Assembly: GCA_004151065.3 (NCBI GenBank)
Contig: NWUY0300000978.1
Coordinates: 16,175-27,822, forward strand
Direction: 5' to 3'
Length of the DNA: 11,648 nt
Origin: Larix sibirica
Taxonomy: Eukaryota > Streptophyta > Pinopsida > Pinales > Pinaceae
This document shows positions 8,858-11,648 of this stretch, piece after piece. Positions within the stretch are counted from its first letter, which is position 1; each line of letters begins with the position of its first letter. A program made the translations under genes and the position numbers. A model generated the notes under the pieces. The model was not told the origin of the DNA. It did not search any database and saw only the letters and a program-made list of their open reading frames with translations.

Positions 8858-8899
8858 ATATAAGAGATCTAATATGGGAGTTTTTGTATATAAGAGATC
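8858..8899. repeat. Short direct repeat, ATATAAGAGATC
   Basis: The 12-mer ATATAAGAGATC occurs at 8858-8869 and again at 8888-8899, separated by 18 bp. It lies just past the likely LINE 3' end. It could be a duplication made at insertion or excision, or slippage. No matching copy was found near the LINE 5' end, so it is not a normal target-site duplication for the whole element. Confidence 0.6.
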
Positions 8900-10329
8900 A
8901 ATTTCTGTGCATAACAACTTCAATTTGTATATAAAAAAAACGTTTTTGTATTCCTGTGTAATTTTCGACAAGTTTTGTGTGAAATTTAACATAGAAACTA
9001 ATCGCAGAATCTGTGTGAATGATTTACTCGGTTTAGCATGTAAAAATTATCCCATGGAATCGATTTTCAGAGTATGTGATTGTGATTTTGACAGAAAAAG
9101 TTTTTGTTGAGAAAACTGAATTTCTATAAGCTATCCTATTTTGTGAATTTATGTATTAAATTGTGAATATTAATTTCATGTCCATACTTTGTTCCTGTAG
9201 ATGAAATTTTGTCTCTTATCAATCTATTTTCTTTTGGGTTTCCCAGCGCTGGAGTAGTTTGGAGTAGCTTGGAATAGTCTGGACTAGTTTAGTGTAGTTT
9301 AGCATTCATTCCTCATCATTTGAGTTCATTCCAATAAATAGATTAGCTTTAGAATCCATTTCAGAAATTTCTCTTTGCATTCACATAGGCAATCTCTTTT
9401 CTAAGTTGCTCTGTAATTTTTTACTTTTAGCTTTGTTAAATTCATAGTTTTCTTTGGTAGTTTCAATAGAATGTTGTCTTTGAAAATTAAATTCATTCCA
9501 TTGATTTGTGTTTCCAGAATATCATGGCAATTTTTCCCTTTGTTAATTTGTTTTGCTTTGCATATTTTGAATAGCTTCTTGATAGTTTGAGCATAGCAGT
9601 TTGATCTAAGCTTGAAGGTTGTTAAATTGGTTCTTATTTCCAATTGTATAGATAAGTGTGTGCTTTATTTCTTTTGGCTAAATGCTCTATCGAGGAAGTA
9701 GATTTGATTTTCTAGAATTGATGGTAAAGTCTTGCTTTGGTTTTAGAGTTCTTTCCTTAAAGAAGTTGATCTCTTTATTTTCATTAATTCAACCTTGAAA
9801 GTTTACGACTTGTGAGCCAGAACATGAGATTCAATTATTTGTAAAGGTTAACCATTGATGCCTTTGTATACATAGCGTAGACTAAAAATTAGGCACTCTT
9901 TTGCTTGGTTGATTTGTATTATGGAAGATCTATGGAACTCATGTTGTGAATATAAGTTTGATCGTTGTTTTTGTAGAAACAAGTTTTCTCTTCAATGGTT
10001 GGATATATTTTGTTGTGGAAGTCAATTTCACTTATAGAATTGTTGCATGAACTTGAGTATAAGCTTTATTTTACAAATTGCAGTTTGATAGAAAACTAGA
10101 TTAAAATCATAAGAAGTTTGATTAAGTTTGTGTTCATAAGCTTTACTTTTAATCATTAAAATAGGTTTGGTCTTTAGATGTTTGATAGATAATAGATAGT
10201 TACTGTATCATTCTTTACTTTGCTTGTAAAACATTGAGTCAACATACATATTTTTGTTTGGATCATAGACTTGAATTCATAAACTCTCAACTCAATGGCA
10301 TCTTGAACCTTTTTTAGGAGAACGACAGT
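8900..10329. other. T-rich gene-free stretch
   Basis: About 1.4 kb with no recognisable gene on either strand. The + strand is markedly T-rich and C-poor over roughly 9100-10300. Short open frames at 8874-9110 (+) and 9401-9643 (-) show no family motif and have the residue make-up of translated AT-rich DNA. It contains the 10-bp minisatellite listed separately and an A8 run at 8933-8940. It may be intronic, UTR or LTR-internal DNA, or ordinary spacer; nothing in the sequence settles this. Confidence 0.5.
9251..9300. repeat. Minisatellite: five 10-bp units
   Basis: Five consecutive decamers are GGAGTAGTTT, GGAGTAGCTT, GGAATAGTCT, GGACTAGTTT and AGTGTAGTTT. The TAG core is present in all five, and each unit differs from the first by one to three bases. 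The preceding bases, GCGCT, are GC-rich against a T-rich background. Confidence 0.85.
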
Positions 10330-10452
10330 CCTTAGTCTTTAGAATATATCAGGATCGGTAAGGTTTCCACCCTGCACATACAGTGATGGCACCTCTAAGA
10401 TTACGAACCTTGGTTGATAATTTAATGTCAAATTAATTAGCATATAATTTTA

Positions 10453-11134
10453 CTAACATAGTACATATGGGTTCTTGAGTGAGATACCCAACATGATATC
10501 CATCTTTCTATACTCATTGTTGTATTCTTGCACACTCTGCCCATGCCTTTTGATGAAGTAATGCCAATGGATACAGTGGTACTCGACATACCCACTGGAG
10601 TAGAACTGGGACTTGATGAACATTTTAGAGTCATCCCACTTATTTATTGGAGGATCACCCTCCAGCCCAAGTTCTTCCATGCAGATTTCCCACTAGGCTA
10701 ATGCATGGCCCTCTAACTTTAGTCGAGAAAATGATATCTTTTGATCCTTGGCTAATTATGGATACTAAAATAAACCTTTAGCTATTGAAACCAATGATTC
10801 AATTAGAGCATCGATCTCACCTTGATATAGCTTGATGTTGACCTTCGCTTCCATCTTGAAGAGAGATTGAAAAACAATATTGGTATTAGAACTCAAATGT
10901 TCTTTCTCGAGTTCTTTTATTGGATCCCTTTTCCGGGTCACTTTTATCTTCTGATTTACCCTATGATTTGAAATATGAGTTAGAGCCTCCAAAATCCCCA
11001 ATAGGTCAAAAATTCCTCTCCAAATCTGCTATGAGGATGGACATGTTGCGTGAGATATAGGCGACTTGTACTTCTAGTTTTGTATATTGTTGCTCATAAT
11101 TGTACATCGCTCCTTGAACAAACTCATCCACCAT
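10453..11134 (-). pseudogene. Ty3/gypsy gag (capsid), decayed and truncated
   Basis: Gag builds the particle that packages the element RNA. Translation on the - strand would start at the ATG at 11134-11132, giving about 42 residues (MVDEFVQGAMYNYEQQY...) before TGA at 11008-11006. Coding then resumes in a second frame that runs from 11001 to 10453, interrupted by TAG at 10767, a nearby TAA, and TAG at 10695-10693, the last in place of the second Trp of the usual HALxWW motif. Key motifs are YQGEIDAL, QKISFSRLKLEGHALA, KWDDSKMFIKSQFY, and GQSVQEYNNEYRKM, which together identify the Retrotrans_gag family. It ends at TAG 10455-10453, just where a KYLxGL-like motif is normally found; no zinc knuckle or protease follows. 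Confidence 0.88.
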
Positions 11135-11208
11135 GGATAGGGTTTGAAGTCTTTTTTTCACCAACTATTGGATCCTAGGGTTACCCACAAAACCTAAAAG
11201 AAAACCAA

Positions 11209-11219
11209 CTCTGATATCA
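11209..11219 (-). promoter_or_regulatory. Primer-binding site for initiator-Met tRNA
   Basis: On the - strand this reads TGATATCAGAG, followed by TTGGTTTT. It matches the common plant site TGGTATCAGAG at 10 of 11 positions, differing only in G to A at the third base. It lies 3 bases (TAT) beyond a CA dinucleotide that would be the end of the LTR, and upstream of gag. In a working element the tRNA would prime minus-strand DNA synthesis here. Confidence 0.85.
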
Positions 11220-11533
11220 ATATGATCCGTAAGGGTGTTCCCATGAAGAAGGGTAAAACTTTTTGGCAAGAGGAGGGCATGAGAATGGTAAAACATGAGC
11301 TCGATCGAGTTTTTTTAAAGCCCTTGATCGAGCTTTTGAAAGCTTGATCGAGGGTTTAACAAAGCGCTCAATCGAGCTATTTTCATAAGCTCGATCGACG
11401 GTTGAAAAAACTCTTGGTTGAAATAAATAGCTCGATTAAGGGTTTTCTTAACTCTCGATCTAGATTCCAAAATATCAATCTATATTTTAAAAGCTAGATC
11501 TATATTTTTAAAGCTAGATCGAGTGTTTAAGCT

Positions 11534-11545
11534 GGAGCATGCTCC
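11534..11545. repeat. Perfect 12-bp palindrome GGAGCATGCTCC
   Basis: GGAGCATGCTCC equals its own reverse complement. It lies between copies of the CTCGATCGAG array inside the LTR but has a different sequence. A role as a protein-binding or RNA-pairing site is possible but not shown. Confidence 0.6.
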
Positions 11546-11559
11546 TTAACTCGAAATAA

Positions 11560-11565
11560 CACGTG
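11560..11565. promoter_or_regulatory. G-box core CACGTG in the LTR
   Basis: AACACGTGG at 11558-11566 contains CACGTG and matches the plant G-box/ABRE core recognised by bZIP and bHLH factors. A hexamer can arise by chance, but the position within an LTR, where promoters lie, makes it a reasonable candidate. No TATA box could be paired with it confidently. Confidence 0.4.
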
Positions 11566-11648
11566 GTTTTTTTTTTAATTTTATTTACAGGACCTTGATC
11601 AAGGTTTCGGTATAACCATTGTTAAACCCTCGATCGAGGTATTTAAAA

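Larger units (their letters stand above)
11299..11639. repeat. Array of spaced CTCGATCGAG-type palindromes in the LTR
   Basis: Eleven copies of a palindromic motif close to CTCGATCGAG lie at 11299, 11323, 11342, 11366, 11389, 11429, 11452, 11491, 11511, 11593 and 11627 (start positions). Copies 1 and 11 are intact (GCTCGATCGAG, CCCTCGATCGAGG). Others differ mainly by CG to TG or CA changes, such as CTTGATCGAG, CTCAATCGAG and CCTTGATCAAGG, or by a TAGATC variant. Between copies are AT-rich spacers of about 8 to 70 bp containing TTTAAA-like runs. The pattern is palindrome plus variable spacer, unlike a simple head-to-tail satellite. Confidence 0.85.
10330..11648 (-). mobile_element. 5' end of a decayed Ty3/gypsy LTR retrotransposon
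   Basis: Reading on the - strand from the right edge, the order is LTR (to 11223), primer-binding site (11209-11219), short leader, and gag (11134 down to about 10453, with possible faint similarity to about 10330). That is the canonical 5' order of an LTR retrotransposon. No protease, reverse transcriptase or integrase follows to the left, so the element is truncated or interrupted there. The 5' edge of the LTR lies beyond the window. Confidence 0.85.
11223..11648 (-). repeat. LTR, 3' portion of the 5' LTR
   Basis: The boundary is set by the primer-binding site. On the - strand the LTR ends GGATCA, with the terminal CA at 11224-11223. At least 426 bp are inside the window, and the 5' TG end lies outside. 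It carries an array of CTCGATCGAG-like palindromes, a CACGTG motif and a 12-bp perfect palindrome. A U3/R/U5 division cannot be placed with confidence. There is no second LTR in the window to compare. Confidence 0.75.

Noticed and set aside
8933-8940. A8 run as the LINE poly(A) tail
   Set aside because: It is short and common in AT-rich DNA, and the following bases are not repeated near the LINE 5' end, so the end cannot be fixed by it.
8874-9110. 78-residue + strand frame with several Cys
   Set aside because: It has no metal-binding spacing or family pattern and lies beyond the LINE; it is likely chance.
9401-9643. 80-residue - strand frame in the T-rich spacer
   Set aside because: It is Lys/Asn/Leu-rich translation of AT-rich DNA, with no motif and no neighbouring gene signals.
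10437-10634. 65-residue - strand frame overlapping gag
   Set aside because: The alternative frame at 10453-10680 carries the gag motifs; this one is a shadow.
11299-11639. CRISPR-like or simple satellite array
   Set aside because: Units are short, palindromic and diverged with uneven spacers inside an LTR. There are no cas genes and the sequence is plant-like.

Overview
The window looks like intergenic DNA from a large, repeat-rich plant genome. A gymnosperm such as a conifer is the most likely source, but this rests on the style of the retroelement proteins and has not been checked by any search. I see no intact host gene, rRNA, tRNA or CRISPR array. All recognisable coding sequence belongs to two dead retrotransposons that lie in opposite orientations.

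Layout. Bases 1-144 form an imperfect 43-bp inverted repeat that starts at the window edge. Bases 145-1306 contain only short unrecognised open stretches. Bases 1307-1411 are three tandem copies of a 35-bp unit. Bases 1412 to about 2240 are AT-rich and probably include the leader of the next element. From about 2240 to 8850 lies a nearly full-length but degenerate L1-type LINE on the + strand. Its ORF1 has a DUF4283-like region and a decayed zinc knuckle. Its ORF2 has an APE-type endonuclease, reverse transcriptase, zf-RVT zinc-binding region and type I RNase H, broken by at least seven frame changes and more than ten stop codons. Bases 8850-10330 are T-rich, gene-free DNA with a 10-bp minisatellite at 9251-9300. 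From about 10330 to the right edge is the 5' end of a Ty3/gypsy LTR retrotransposon on the - strand: decayed gag, an initiator-Met tRNA primer-binding site, and at least 426 bp of LTR. No pol is visible for this element.

In an active copy, the LINE proteins would nick genomic DNA, prime reverse transcription at the nick and remove RNA with RNase H. Here the endonuclease, reverse transcriptase and RNase H each carry a changed catalytic acidic residue, and the reverse transcriptase has lost part of its palm. The gypsy fragment has only the structural gene and cannot be autonomous.

Three observations deserve a second look. First, the LTR carries eleven spaced copies of a palindrome built on CTCGATCGAG. 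Second, many premature stops in both elements fit C-to-T decay at methylated CHG sites, and all four inferred TGG-to-TAG changes fall in CTAG. Third, the left edge carries an unexplained inverted repeat.
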